DNA of 34,374 bases from Dehalococcoidia bacterium (GTDB lineage: Bacteria > Chloroflexota > Dehalococcoidia > GIF9 > AB-539-J10), in assembly GCA_021162245.1 (NCBI GenBank), contig JAGGZD010000121.1, positions 1 to 34,374 on the forward strand, in the 5' to 3' direction. The notes beneath the pieces were generated by a model. That model was not told the origin of the DNA. It did not search any database and was given only the letters and a program-made list of their open reading frames with translations. The translations under genes and the position numbers were made by a program. Shown here in pieces: positions 8,842 to 16,568 of this stretch (position 1 is its first letter; every line of letters begins with the position of its first letter).

Positions 8842-9888
8842 ATGGATTATTTGAACGTCGGTAAACTACCATCAGACTTACTCAGAAATTTTCTGGGTAA
8901 AATCAAGATAGAGGATGAACAGGTCATTCTCGGCCCTCGTATTGGTGAAGATGCAGCAGTAATAAAATGCGGTCACAAATTATTGGTGGCTAAAACAGAC
9001 CCAGTAACATTTGCTACTGATCTTATTGGCTGGTATGTGGTTCATGTTAATGCCAATGACATCGCCACTATGGGAGCACAGCCACGCTGGTTTCTGGCAA
9101 CAATTCTTCTTCCTGAACAATCAACCAATCGGAAAGCGGAAAAGATTTTCGACCAGATACTTTCTGCTTGTAATTCTCTGGGGGTTACTCTTGTAGGGGG
9201 GCATACTGAGATAACTTATGATTTCAATCGCCCTGTAGTAGTTGGGTGTATGCTGGGAGAAGCTGCGGAAGGATCTATAATAACTGCATCTGGAGCGATG
9301 TTGGGCGACGATGTTGTGCTTACAAAGGGAATTGCCATCGAGGGGACGGCTGTGCTGGCGCAGGAAGCAGAGAAAACTCTTCTCTCCGCAGGGCTAAATA
9401 GAAGTTTGATCCAGCGTGCGGCAAATTATCTCTTTTCTCCAGGGATTAGCGTGGTCAAGGAAGCACTAACTGCATGTTCAATGGTAACTGTACACTCAAT
9501 GCATGACCCTACCGAGGGTGGATTAGCTACAGGACTTCTGGAAATAGCTACTGCAGCGCAAGCTGGCATTTTGGTGGAGGGAGAAAATATACCTGTTTTG
9601 CCTGAGTGCAAAGCCATCTGCACCAAATTTGGAATCGAACCACTTGGCTTATTAGCATCGGGAGCTTTAGTTATTACGTTGCCTTGCTCCGATACCTCCA
9701 GATTACTGGAAGGGCTACATGAAATTGGGATTATTGCCAATGTCATAGGGAAAATAGTGGAAGCAAAAGAAGGATTGAAGATACGCACTATAGCAGGAAC
9801 GCGAGATTTGCCTCAGTTTAAACGGGATGAGTTAGCTGGATTCTTCGATCACCATGGATCATCTGCCCCCGGGTCAGTTCACCTTTAG
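8842..9888 (+). CDS. HypE / AIR-synthase-like ATP-binding protein
   Basis: A member of the PurM/ThiL/HypE/SelD superfamily. VGKLPSDLL begins the homologous region, followed by the nucleotide/metal segment IGEDAAVI, then NANDIATMGA, GGHTEIT and DPTEGGLATGL, all typical of HypE-like proteins. It lacks the C-terminal PRxC of true HypE (it ends in SSAPGSVHL), so it should not make the hydrogenase cyanide ligand. I choose the ATG at 8842 (348 aa) because homology starts there; a GTG at 8791 would add 17 residues and has only a weak AAGG. Proteins of this type are often found near aldehyde ferredoxin oxidoreductases, as here, but their role there is not established to my knowledge. Confidence 0.8.
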   Translation: MDYLNVGKLPSDLLRNFLGKIKIEDEQVILGPRIGEDAAVIKCGHKLLVAKTDPVTFATDLIGWYVVHVNANDIATMGAQPRWFLATILLPEQSTNRKAEKIFDQILSACNSLGVTLVGGHTEITYDFNRPVVVGCMLGEAAEGSIITASGAMLGDDVVLTKGIAIEGTAVLAQEAEKTLLSAGLNRSLIQRAANYLFSPGISVVKEALTACSMVTVHSMHDPTEGGLATGLLEIATAAQAGILVEGENIPVLPECKAICTKFGIEPLGLLASGALVITLPCSDTSRLLEGLHEIGIIANVIGKIVEAKEGLKIRTIAGTRDLPQFKRDELAGFFDHHGSSAPGSVHL

Positions 9889-10027
9889 TTCAACGGAAAG
9901 GGAAAAGGGTAGCAGACTTGATATTAGCAAGAAGCTTAAGTTTGAAATATAGGTTTACCGCAATTGCCATGGATGGCACCATTGTTACAGGGAATTGGTA
10001 AAAGATTACGGTTACAGGATATGACAT

Positions 10028-10056
10028 GTGGCCGGAGAAGCTGAATCTCCGACCAC
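10028..10056. terminator. Hairpin between convergent genes, possible bidirectional terminator
   Basis: GTGGCCGGAGA at 10028-10038 and TCTCCGACCAC at 10046-10056 pair with one C-A mismatch over 11 positions around a 7-base loop. It lies between the HypE-like gene and the convergent AOR gene, the position expected for a shared terminator. Neither side carries a long T run, so intrinsic termination may be inefficient. Confidence 0.45.
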
Positions 10057-10093
10057 AGTATTTCCAGTTATAGGCATTTTGGGAAGGGTATAC

Positions 10094-11824
10094 TTACCAT
10101 CCTTTGAGTTTATAGTAATCAGCTAGCATCCTGTCAAAATTAGCTTTCGGTAACACCTTGCCACTATCCTCAAGTTTCTCCTCGAAGAACCTCTTTGGCA
10201 GTGTTTCATCTATCTCTTTATTCATTCCCTCACGCAGGTTAAACTCCCTAACCTTATTTGCAATAGCTGAAGCTACTTTCTGTAATTGCTTCTTATCTAG
10301 CTCCATTCCTGTAGTTGCGCTTATGACTGTTGAAATTTTTTCCCACGGGTACAAATCTCTGAAAAATCTGCACAGAATCAGGGCGTCGAAAAGGTTATGC
10401 CTATCTTCGAAATCAATAAGCATTTCTGCTTTACCCTCGACTGCAGTTGGAGCTATCATCCCCGAAAGTTCTGCTTTATAGATAGTTGCTCTTAGATGAC
10501 ATGCTCCTCTATCCGAAGTAGCGTATGCTAATCCCATCCCATTCAAAACTCTTGGGTCATAGCTTGCAGGATCCATTCCCTTGACGTGGATAGCCAAATC
10601 CTCAAGTCCCCACTCCTTGCTGGCATATTTTATGCCTTCAGCCAGAGTAGCCCCGATTCCTTCCTTCATTGCCATTTTATTTAACAAAGCAGCAATAGCG
10701 TCAACGTCTCCATATTCAATTTTCTCTCCGATGTCTTTCAGGTGAGAAGTTTCTATAGTAAAACCTGCCAGGTTGCCTGCAGTTATGGTATCCATACCCA
10801 ATCTGTCACATATATCGTTTAGATATACAACTTCCACAATATCGTCTATCAGGCATACCCCCCCAAAAGCACCTACAGTTTCATAATCTAATTCCTGTTT
10901 TAGCCCCTTGTGTCTTCCTTCAAGCACCTCGGTCAATCTTCCACAGCCCAAAAAGCATCTTGGACATGCATGCGATCGCACTTTGGCTTTCTTCTGCAAG
11001 GCCTCCTGAGTTAAATTTTGCCATTTGTCATAAGTTCCCGCATGCCAGTATTTTGTGGGGAATGCTCCGACTTTGTTCATGATAGGTACCATTTGTAATG
11101 TCCCAAAATTTCTATAGTTCTTCGCTCCAGGATTATCTTTGCCTATATCTTTTAGTTCCGTGCTCAACTTCTCCAGTAAGTCGAGATTTGCTACTTCCTT
11201 CTTCTTGTTCCCATGAAAGGCGATGCCCTTGATTTTCTTAGAGCCCATTACTGCCCCAACTCCTGTTCTGCCAGCCGACCTCCAGTAATCATTTTCGATG
11301 CAGGCGAACCTTACCAAATTCTCCCCAGCGGGCCCTATAACGACAACCCCTGCACCTTTTATCCCAACTTCTTGTTTTATGGTATCCTCTGTTTTGTAAG
11401 TGTCCTTTCCCCATATATGAGATGCGTCATGAAATTTTACATCCTCGTCAGAAATCTCAAGATAAACAGGGTTTTCAGAGGCTCCCTCTATCATTATCGC
11501 ATCATAGCCAGTTCTACTCAGCGGTTCAGCAACTTTACCTCCGGAATAAGATTCAGCATACAATCCCGTTAAAGGAGCTTTGGTGAATACCCCATATCTA
11601 GAAGAGCCCCAAATTGTTGTGTCTGTAGCTGGGCCTGTAGCAAAAATGAGCATATTGCCCTCCGATAAAGGATCAACCCCTGCTTTTGTGTTGTTCACCA
11701 GGAGATGTGTGGCAAGGCCTTTGCCCCCTAAGAATGTTTGGTAGATTTCATCGCTGACAGGTTCCTGTTCAAATGATTCTTTGCTAACATTAATGCGCAA
11801 AACCTTGTTGTAGAATCCGTCCAT
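10094..11824 (-). CDS. aor: Aldehyde:ferredoxin oxidoreductase, tungstopterin family
   Basis: The 576-aa protein is full length for the AOR family, which oxidises aldehydes to acids (or the reverse) with ferredoxin, using a tungsten bis-pyranopterin and a [4Fe-4S] cluster. The cluster ligands are visible as Cys287-x2-Cys290-x3-Cys294 (CPRCFLGC) and Cys485 in LILCRFF, very close to the numbering in the Pyrococcus enzyme. The N-terminal GGKGLATHLL and GPATDTTIWGSSR segments also fit. The start has AGAGGAGGTAGG. It lies downstream of the class III aminotransferase on the same strand, 136 bases away, suggesting that it removes a semialdehyde made by that enzyme. Which AOR subfamily (AOR, FOR, GOR) cannot be decided by eye. 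Confidence 0.93.
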   Translation of the reverse strand: MDGFYNKVLRINVSKESFEQEPVSDEIYQTFLGGKGLATHLLVNNTKAGVDPLSEGNMLIFATGPATDTTIWGSSRYGVFTKAPLTGLYAESYSGGKVAEPLSRTGYDAIMIEGASENPVYLEISDEDVKFHDASHIWGKDTYKTEDTIKQEVGIKGAGVVVIGPAGENLVRFACIENDYWRSAGRTGVGAVMGSKKIKGIAFHGNKKKEVANLDLLEKLSTELKDIGKDNPGAKNYRNFGTLQMVPIMNKVGAFPTKYWHAGTYDKWQNLTQEALQKKAKVRSHACPRCFLGCGRLTEVLEGRHKGLKQELDYETVGAFGGVCLIDDIVEVVYLNDICDRLGMDTITAGNLAGFTIETSHLKDIGEKIEYGDVDAIAALLNKMAMKEGIGATLAEGIKYASKEWGLEDLAIHVKGMDPASYDPRVLNGMGLAYATSDRGACHLRATIYKAELSGMIAPTAVEGKAEMLIDFEDRHNLFDALILCRFFRDLYPWEKISTVISATTGMELDKKQLQKVASAIANKVREFNLREGMNKEIDETLPKRFFEEKLEDSGKVLPKANFDRMLADYYKLKGW

Positions 11825-11855
11825 CCTACCTCCTCTTTTGTTGAAATTAACATCA

Positions 11856-11933
11856 TAGCTAAAGGCAACCCCCGAAGTTATTGTTACTCCTTATTCACTT
11901 TAATGAACTCAAATTCTTGATTGCCTTTAGCTA
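11856..11933. repeat. 13-bp perfect inverted repeat between aminotransferase and AOR genes
   Basis: TAGCTAAAGGCAA at 11856-11868 is the exact reverse complement of TTGCCTTTAGCTA at 11921-11933, separated by 52 bases. The pair occupies most of the 136-base gap. It could be a long-loop hairpin in the transcript, a pair of operator half-sites upstream of the AOR start, or the ends of a decayed small element. The repeat is seen directly; its role is unknown. Confidence 0.6.
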
Positions 11934-11960
11934 ATTTGATTCTTAAATCCCTGGTTTATT

Positions 11961-13310
11961 TTATATGGCTTTACTTGTCTCCTTTATGGCATTTTCCAGT
12001 ATATCTAATCCCTTTATCAGTTCTTCCTCTTTGATTACCAGGGGATAAATGAAACGAAGAACATTGCCGAGCGTGCCGCAGTTCATAATCATTAAGCCAT
12101 GCTCGTGGCAATTCTTCATTATCTCTTTAGTCTCGGCTGCTGCAGGCTCTTTTGTTCTTCGATCTTTGACCAACTCTAATCCCAGCATGCTTCCAATCCC
12201 ATTTACGTTGCCTATTATGCTATATTTTTTCTTCATTTCCTCCAATCTATCTTTGGCAAGTTTACCCAGCATGGCGGACCTGTCCACGAGTTTCTCTTCC
12301 TTAAATACTTTCAGCACTTCTAGCGCAGCCACACACGCAGGCGGATGGCCTGAGAATGTTCCACCTATTCCTCCTGTTTCAACTGAATCCATTACGTCTG
12401 CCCGTCCTACGGTGCCTGTCAAAACCATTCCGCCTGATAGACTTTTGCCTATTGTCATCAGGTCGGGGACAACATCGAAATGTTCTATTGACCACATTTT
12501 CCCTGCGCGTCCCATACCAGCTTGTATTTCATCAGCTATGAAGAGGATGTCATACTTGTTACACAGGTCTCTTAGCCCTTTGATAAATTCTTTTGGTGGG
12601 ACAACATATCCCCCCTCGCCCAGGACTGGTTCTACAAGTATTGCCGCAATACTGTCAGCTGGAGAATAAGTTTTGAACATATCCTCGATTCTGTTGAGGC
12701 AATGCATTCCACATCCAGGGTAGCTCAGTTTATGTGGACACCTGTAGCAATAAGCATAAGGAACTCGCATAATTCCTATGTCGGTTGTACCGAAACCATA
12801 CTTGTAGTATTTTACCTTGCTGGTCAAGCCCATGGTGAGCAAAGTTCTTCCATGAAACGCATGTTCGAATGCAAGTATATTGTATCTACCAGTATATCTT
12901 CTGGCTATTTTTACTGCGTTTTCAACAGCCTCAGCTCCATTATTGAAAAAGTATGCTTTTTTGGGGAAATTGCCCGGGGTGCTTTCACAAATTTCCTTCG
13001 CCAGTTGAACAAATGATTCGTACATGAACACATTGAAGGAGACGTGCATGAATTTATCTATCTGGTTCTTTACTGCTGCGACGACTTTCTCATGGCAATG
13101 TCCTGTATTGAGACAAGCAATGCCACCACAGAAGTCGATATATTCATTCCCGTCAACATCCTCTGCTATGGCACCTTTGCCTTTTGCAATAAAAATGGGT
13201 GCTGTGTGGAATCCACCGCGAGGGACATAATCATTCCTCAATTTAAGTAATTGCTTTCCTCTTTCTCCAGGTACCGTTCTCTTCTCTCCTATTTTTGCTC
13301 CTTTGCTCAT
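11961..13310 (-). CDS. Class III (omega-amino acid) aminotransferase, PLP-dependent
   Basis: The 449-aa protein is a fold-type I, class III aminotransferase. The pyridoxal-phosphate lysine is Lys289 in IGKSLSGG, preceded by DEIQAGMGRAG at the usual distance; HAFHGRT is also present. A cysteine-rich insertion, CYRCPHKLSYPGC followed by MHC, occurs near residues 180-197 and is typical of the archaeal-type 4-aminobutyrate aminotransferase/racemase branch. Likely substrates are 4-aminobutyrate, beta-alanine or another omega-amino acid, giving a semialdehyde for the AOR downstream; racemase activity is an alternative known in this branch. AAGGAGG precedes the start. Cytoplasmic. Confidence 0.88.
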   Translation of the reverse strand: MSKGAKIGEKRTVPGERGKQLLKLRNDYVPRGGFHTAPIFIAKGKGAIAEDVDGNEYIDFCGGIACLNTGHCHEKVVAAVKNQIDKFMHVSFNVFMYESFVQLAKEICESTPGNFPKKAYFFNNGAEAVENAVKIARRYTGRYNILAFEHAFHGRTLLTMGLTSKVKYYKYGFGTTDIGIMRVPYAYCYRCPHKLSYPGCGMHCLNRIEDMFKTYSPADSIAAILVEPVLGEGGYVVPPKEFIKGLRDLCNKYDILFIADEIQAGMGRAGKMWSIEHFDVVPDLMTIGKSLSGGMVLTGTVGRADVMDSVETGGIGGTFSGHPPACVAALEVLKVFKEEKLVDRSAMLGKLAKDRLEEMKKKYSIIGNVNGIGSMLGLELVKDRRTKEPAAAETKEIMKNCHEHGLMIMNCGTLGNVLRFIYPLVIKEEELIKGLDILENAIKETSKAI

Positions 13311-13444
13311 TTCTATAGTTCCTCCTTCTTTATTATATCGCCAACTACTTCTCCAAGAATCATAATTAATTTGCTCGTTAGTTCCTTCGATTGAGCGTAT
13401 AACTATCTACTCATTATGTAATACAGTATAACGAAATACATTTT

Positions 13445-14200
13445 ATGGGTAAAGAAATATTGGCAAATTGGCGTGAGGGGTTTGCTTTCAGGGGAAACTA
13501 CCTTATAATTCAAGTTGCTGTGAAAATAAACAATTTACACAGGTGGGATGTAAGCGTTACGGAAGCCAAGGAGATACAATTAAAACTGGCAAATAAGATA
13601 GTAATTGCTGATAAGGATATTAATCCACAACTCATTGCCGGTGTGGATATATCTTCTCCGGATTCTCATGGCATGGCCCGAGGGGCGGTGGTAGTACTTA
13701 GATACCCCGAACTTAACATAGTGGAAGTCAAAGTGGCCAAAAGCAAGGTTACTTTACCTTATATACCAGGACTACTATCTTTCCGAGAATGTCCTGTAAT
13801 ATTAGCCGTTTGTGAAATGCTGTATAATACTCCTGATATTGTTCTGGTTGATGGTCAAGGTATTGCTCACCCCAGGAAATTAGGGCTTGCCTCGCATTTA
13901 GGGCTTTTTCTTGACCTACCTACTATAGGTTGTGCTAAATCTATTCTGTGTGGCAAACATGAGCCTGTGGAAGAAAAACCAGGCTCTTTTGCTAAATTGA
14001 TTCACAACGGACAAATTGTTGGGGCAGCATTGAGAACTAAAGCTAAAGTAAAGCCAATTTATGTCTCTATAGGCCATAAAACTAACCTTACAATGGCCCT
14101 GAATTGGGCAATGAAATGCTGCCGTGGTTATCGCCTCCCTGAACCTACTCGATTGGCTCACCTTGCCGCCTCCGGCAAATTATCTCCTGAGCCAAAATAG
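13445..14200 (+). CDS. nfi: Endonuclease V (deoxyinosine 3' endonuclease)
   Basis: Endonuclease V cuts DNA or RNA near deaminated adenine. The family motifs are clear: AGVDIS with the first metal aspartate, YIPGLLSFRE with the catalytic glutamate, VDGQGIAHPRKLG with the next aspartate, GLASHLGL and GCAKS. It ends in EPTRLAHLA, as in the Thermotoga enzyme. The start is uncertain: the ATG at 13445 gives 251 aa, but homology begins at HRWDV (residue 32), so an internal GTG at 13520 may be used; neither has a good ribosome site. It is divergent from the aminotransferase and precedes prfB by 35 bases, so the two may share a transcript. Confidence 0.93.
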   Translation: MGKEILANWREGFAFRGNYLIIQVAVKINNLHRWDVSVTEAKEIQLKLANKIVIADKDINPQLIAGVDISSPDSHGMARGAVVVLRYPELNIVEVKVAKSKVTLPYIPGLLSFRECPVILAVCEMLYNTPDIVLVDGQGIAHPRKLGLASHLGLFLDLPTIGCAKSILCGKHEPVEEKPGSFAKLIHNGQIVGAALRTKAKVKPIYVSIGHKTNLTMALNWAMKCCRGYRLPEPTRLAHLAASGKLSPEPK

Positions 14201-14235
14201 CAATGAAACTATTTTAATTAGTAAAAGGAGCACAA

Positions 14236-15340
14236 ATGCAGGAAGAAAAAGAACACCTGGAAATACTACGTCGCCACATTTCAGATATAATGGTGCATCT
14301 TTGACATTTCAGGAAAAGAAAAGGAGATTGCCAGAGTAGAGGCAGAATCAGCTGGGCCGAATTTTTGGCAGGATACAGGCAAGGCTCAAGCTATTATGTG
14401 CCACCTCAGAGCGGAGCAGAGTCTAGTTTCTAGTTGGCGTGAGATAGAGAGACAGGTCACTGATCTCTGTGAGATGGTTGATCTGGCTATTGAGGAAGAC
14501 GATCATTCTCTTGAGGAAGAGGTGCAGCAAGAACTGCAGAAAATAACTGCTCAGTTCGAACGATTAGAGAATCAATTAGTTCTTAGCGGCGAGTATGATA
14601 CCAGGAATGCCATAGTAGCTTTTCATGCTGGCGCGGGAGGTACAGAATCTCAGGATTGGACCAGTATGTTGCTCAGGATGTATCTACGATGGGTAGAGAG
14701 ACATAACTACCATAGCGAAATTTTGGATGTCTCTCCTGGCGAAGAAGCGGGTATCAAGAGTGCCATTATAGAAATTAAAGGAGATCATGCTTATGGCTAT
14801 CTTAAATGTGAACATGGTGTCCATAGGTTGGTTCGTATTTCTCCTTTTGACGCCGACCATGCCAGGCATACCTCTTTTGCTATGGTGGAGGTTCTTCCCG
14901 AAGCAGATAAGGAACTGGATATTCAAATCAACCAGGAGGATTTGAGAATAGATACTTTCAGGTCCAGCGGCCCTGGAGGGCAACATATGCAGAAAACAAG
15001 CAGTGCTGTCAGAATAACCCACTTGCCTACAGGGCTAACATCTTCCTGCCAGGGTGAGAGATCACAGCACCAGAACAAAGAAGTTGCTTTAAAAATACTT
15101 TATACGCGTCTTCTTGAGTTAGAGCGGGAGAATAGGAAAAAGGAAAAAGCCAGGCTCAAGGGTGAACAGGTCAAAGTTGAGTGGGGAAATCAAATTAGAA
15201 GCTATGTCATTCATCCATACAAGATGGTGAAGGATCACCGCACTGGCTGTGAGACCAGCAATGCTGAAGCTGTGTTGGATGGTGATTTGGATAAGTTTAT
15301 CACTGCTTATCTCCGTTCCAAAGTAGGCGAAAAGAAATGA
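14236..15340 (+). CDS. prfB: Peptide chain release factor 2, programmed +1 frameshift
   Basis: RF2 recognises UGA and UAA stop codons. The first reading phase starts at ATG 14236 (after AAAAGGAG) and runs 22 codons to an in-frame TGA at 14302-14304. The site reads CTT TGA C at 14299-14305, exactly the RF2 frameshift signal; slipping one base continues in GAC and gives a 367-aa protein, normal for RF2. Without the shift, the first 53 residues would be lost. The SPF tripeptide in VRISPFD specifies UGA reading, and GPGGQHMQ holds the peptidyl-transferase GGQ. The upstream stimulatory Shine-Dalgarno-like stretch is weak here (TGGTG instead of AGGGGG). The stop overlaps the next start (ATGA). Confidence 0.95.
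14299..14305 (+). promoter_or_regulatory. prfB: prfB autoregulatory +1 frameshift site (CTTTGAC)
   Basis: The slippery CTT followed by TGA and C is the conserved autoregulatory element: when RF2 is scarce, the ribosome pauses at UGA and shifts +1. Here TGGTG lies at 14291-14295, in the place of the usual AGGGGG, with the usual short spacing to CTT. Confidence 0.93.
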
Positions 15341-16557
15341 TTAAACGAATCATCCTGATGGCTCTAGCGATCTTTTCAATATGTACAGCTTCTTCTGTTA
15401 AAGCTAATAGCGATATTGTGGTTTTAGATAGCGATGTGGAGCTGCATTTTCCCACTGCGCTTGTCTTCAATATCGAAGCTGAGAGCGGGGCTAATATTGT
15501 CGATGCTCGTCTTAAATATTACGTGGATAAAATGAACTATGCACGAGTTATCAGCGAGGGCTGGCCTGATTTTACTCCAGCAAACAAAATAAAGACTAAC
15601 TGGACATGGGATATGAGGAAATCAAGTTTACCTTCAGGAGCTACTGTAACATACTGGTGGACAATCAGGGATGCTATTGGAAATGAAATTGAAACTTTGC
15701 CGGCTGTAATTCATTTTGATGATGATCGTTATCAGTGGCAAAGTTTAGCCAGTAGTGAATTCCCTACTGAATCGCAGGCTCTTGAGGGTGAAAATAGTGA
15801 GCTAACGCTCTTCTGGTATAAGGGGGATAATTCCTTTGCCTTGGAGTTAATGGATGCCTGTCAGCAGGGGCTTGATAGATTAACTCGGGACCTCGGCACC
15901 TACCCACAAAAATCCATCAAGATATATGTTTATGCCTCAGCCAGGGATTTACAGGAAGCCATGATTTTTCCTCAAGAGTGGACTGGGGGTGTTGCCTTTA
16001 CTGAATTTAGTATAATCGCCATTGGCATTTCTCCTGATAACATTGACTGGGGCAAAGAGGCTTTAGTTCATGAATTGACCCACCTGGTTGTTCACCAGGC
16101 GACCTTCAGCCCTTATGGCAGGCTCCCGACGTGGCTTGATGAGGGGTTAGCCATGTATAACCAGGGTGAACTGAGTTCTTATTTCCGCATGCGGCTGGAT
16201 AGTGCTATTTCAGAAGGTGAGTTGCTTTCGGTACGTAGTTTGTGTAGTTTGTTTTCTGCCGATACTGAGAAAGCTTGTCTTTCTTATGCTGAGAGCTATA
16301 GTTTGGTGGAATATCTCTTGCATAACTATGGACAAGGGAAAATGCTCAACTTACTAACAGCACTTAAATATGGCAATACCTATGATGAAGCTTTGACTGA
16401 AATTTACGGCTTTGATGTAGATGGGCTTGATGTGCGCTGGCGGCAAACATTGGTAACGACTGTATATCAAGCGGAAACTATATGGTTAAATCCTGGCGCG
16501 ATTACTGTGTCGTCAATTAACCCCCTTGCTTGCTTCAATAGGCATACTGACAGGTGA
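15337..16557 (+). CDS. Secreted gluzincin-like protein (peptidase MA-like)
   Basis: A 406-aa exported protein. An N-terminal signal peptide (MIKRIILMALAIF, cleavage probably after SVKA) precedes a beta-rich domain of about 110 residues. The C-terminal half carries His245-Glu-Leu-Thr-His249 (HELTH), the zinc HExxH motif, followed by WLDEGLA with the third glutamate, the gluzincin arrangement called peptidase MA-like. A metalloprotease facing the outside of the membrane is likely, but the substrate is unknown. Its ATG overlaps the prfB stop (ATGA), so it is translationally coupled to prfB. The following solute-binding protein starts 11 bases after its stop, suggesting a shared envelope role. 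Confidence 0.75.
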   Translation: MIKRIILMALAIFSICTASSVKANSDIVVLDSDVELHFPTALVFNIEAESGANIVDARLKYYVDKMNYARVISEGWPDFTPANKIKTNWTWDMRKSSLPSGATVTYWWTIRDAIGNEIETLPAVIHFDDDRYQWQSLASSEFPTESQALEGENSELTLFWYKGDNSFALELMDACQQGLDRLTRDLGTYPQKSIKIYVYASARDLQEAMIFPQEWTGGVAFTEFSIIAIGISPDNIDWGKEALVHELTHLVVHQATFSPYGRLPTWLDEGLAMYNQGELSSYFRMRLDSAISEGELLSVRSLCSLFSADTEKACLSYAESYSLVEYLLHNYGQGKMLNLLTALKYGNTYDEALTEIYGFDVDGLDVRWRQTLVTTVYQAETIWLNPGAITVSSINPLACFNRHTDR

Positions 16558-16568
16558 AGGGAAAAGTG

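Noticed and set aside
12049-12669. 206-aa plus-strand ORF inside the aminotransferase gene
   Set aside because: It is a serine/proline-rich shadow of a clear minus-strand enzyme and resembles no family.
14396-15340. prfB starting at the internal ATG (314 aa)
   Set aside because: The upstream phase has a ribosome site and CTTTGAC, and the joined product matches the full RF2 length; the short form lacks the N-terminal domain.
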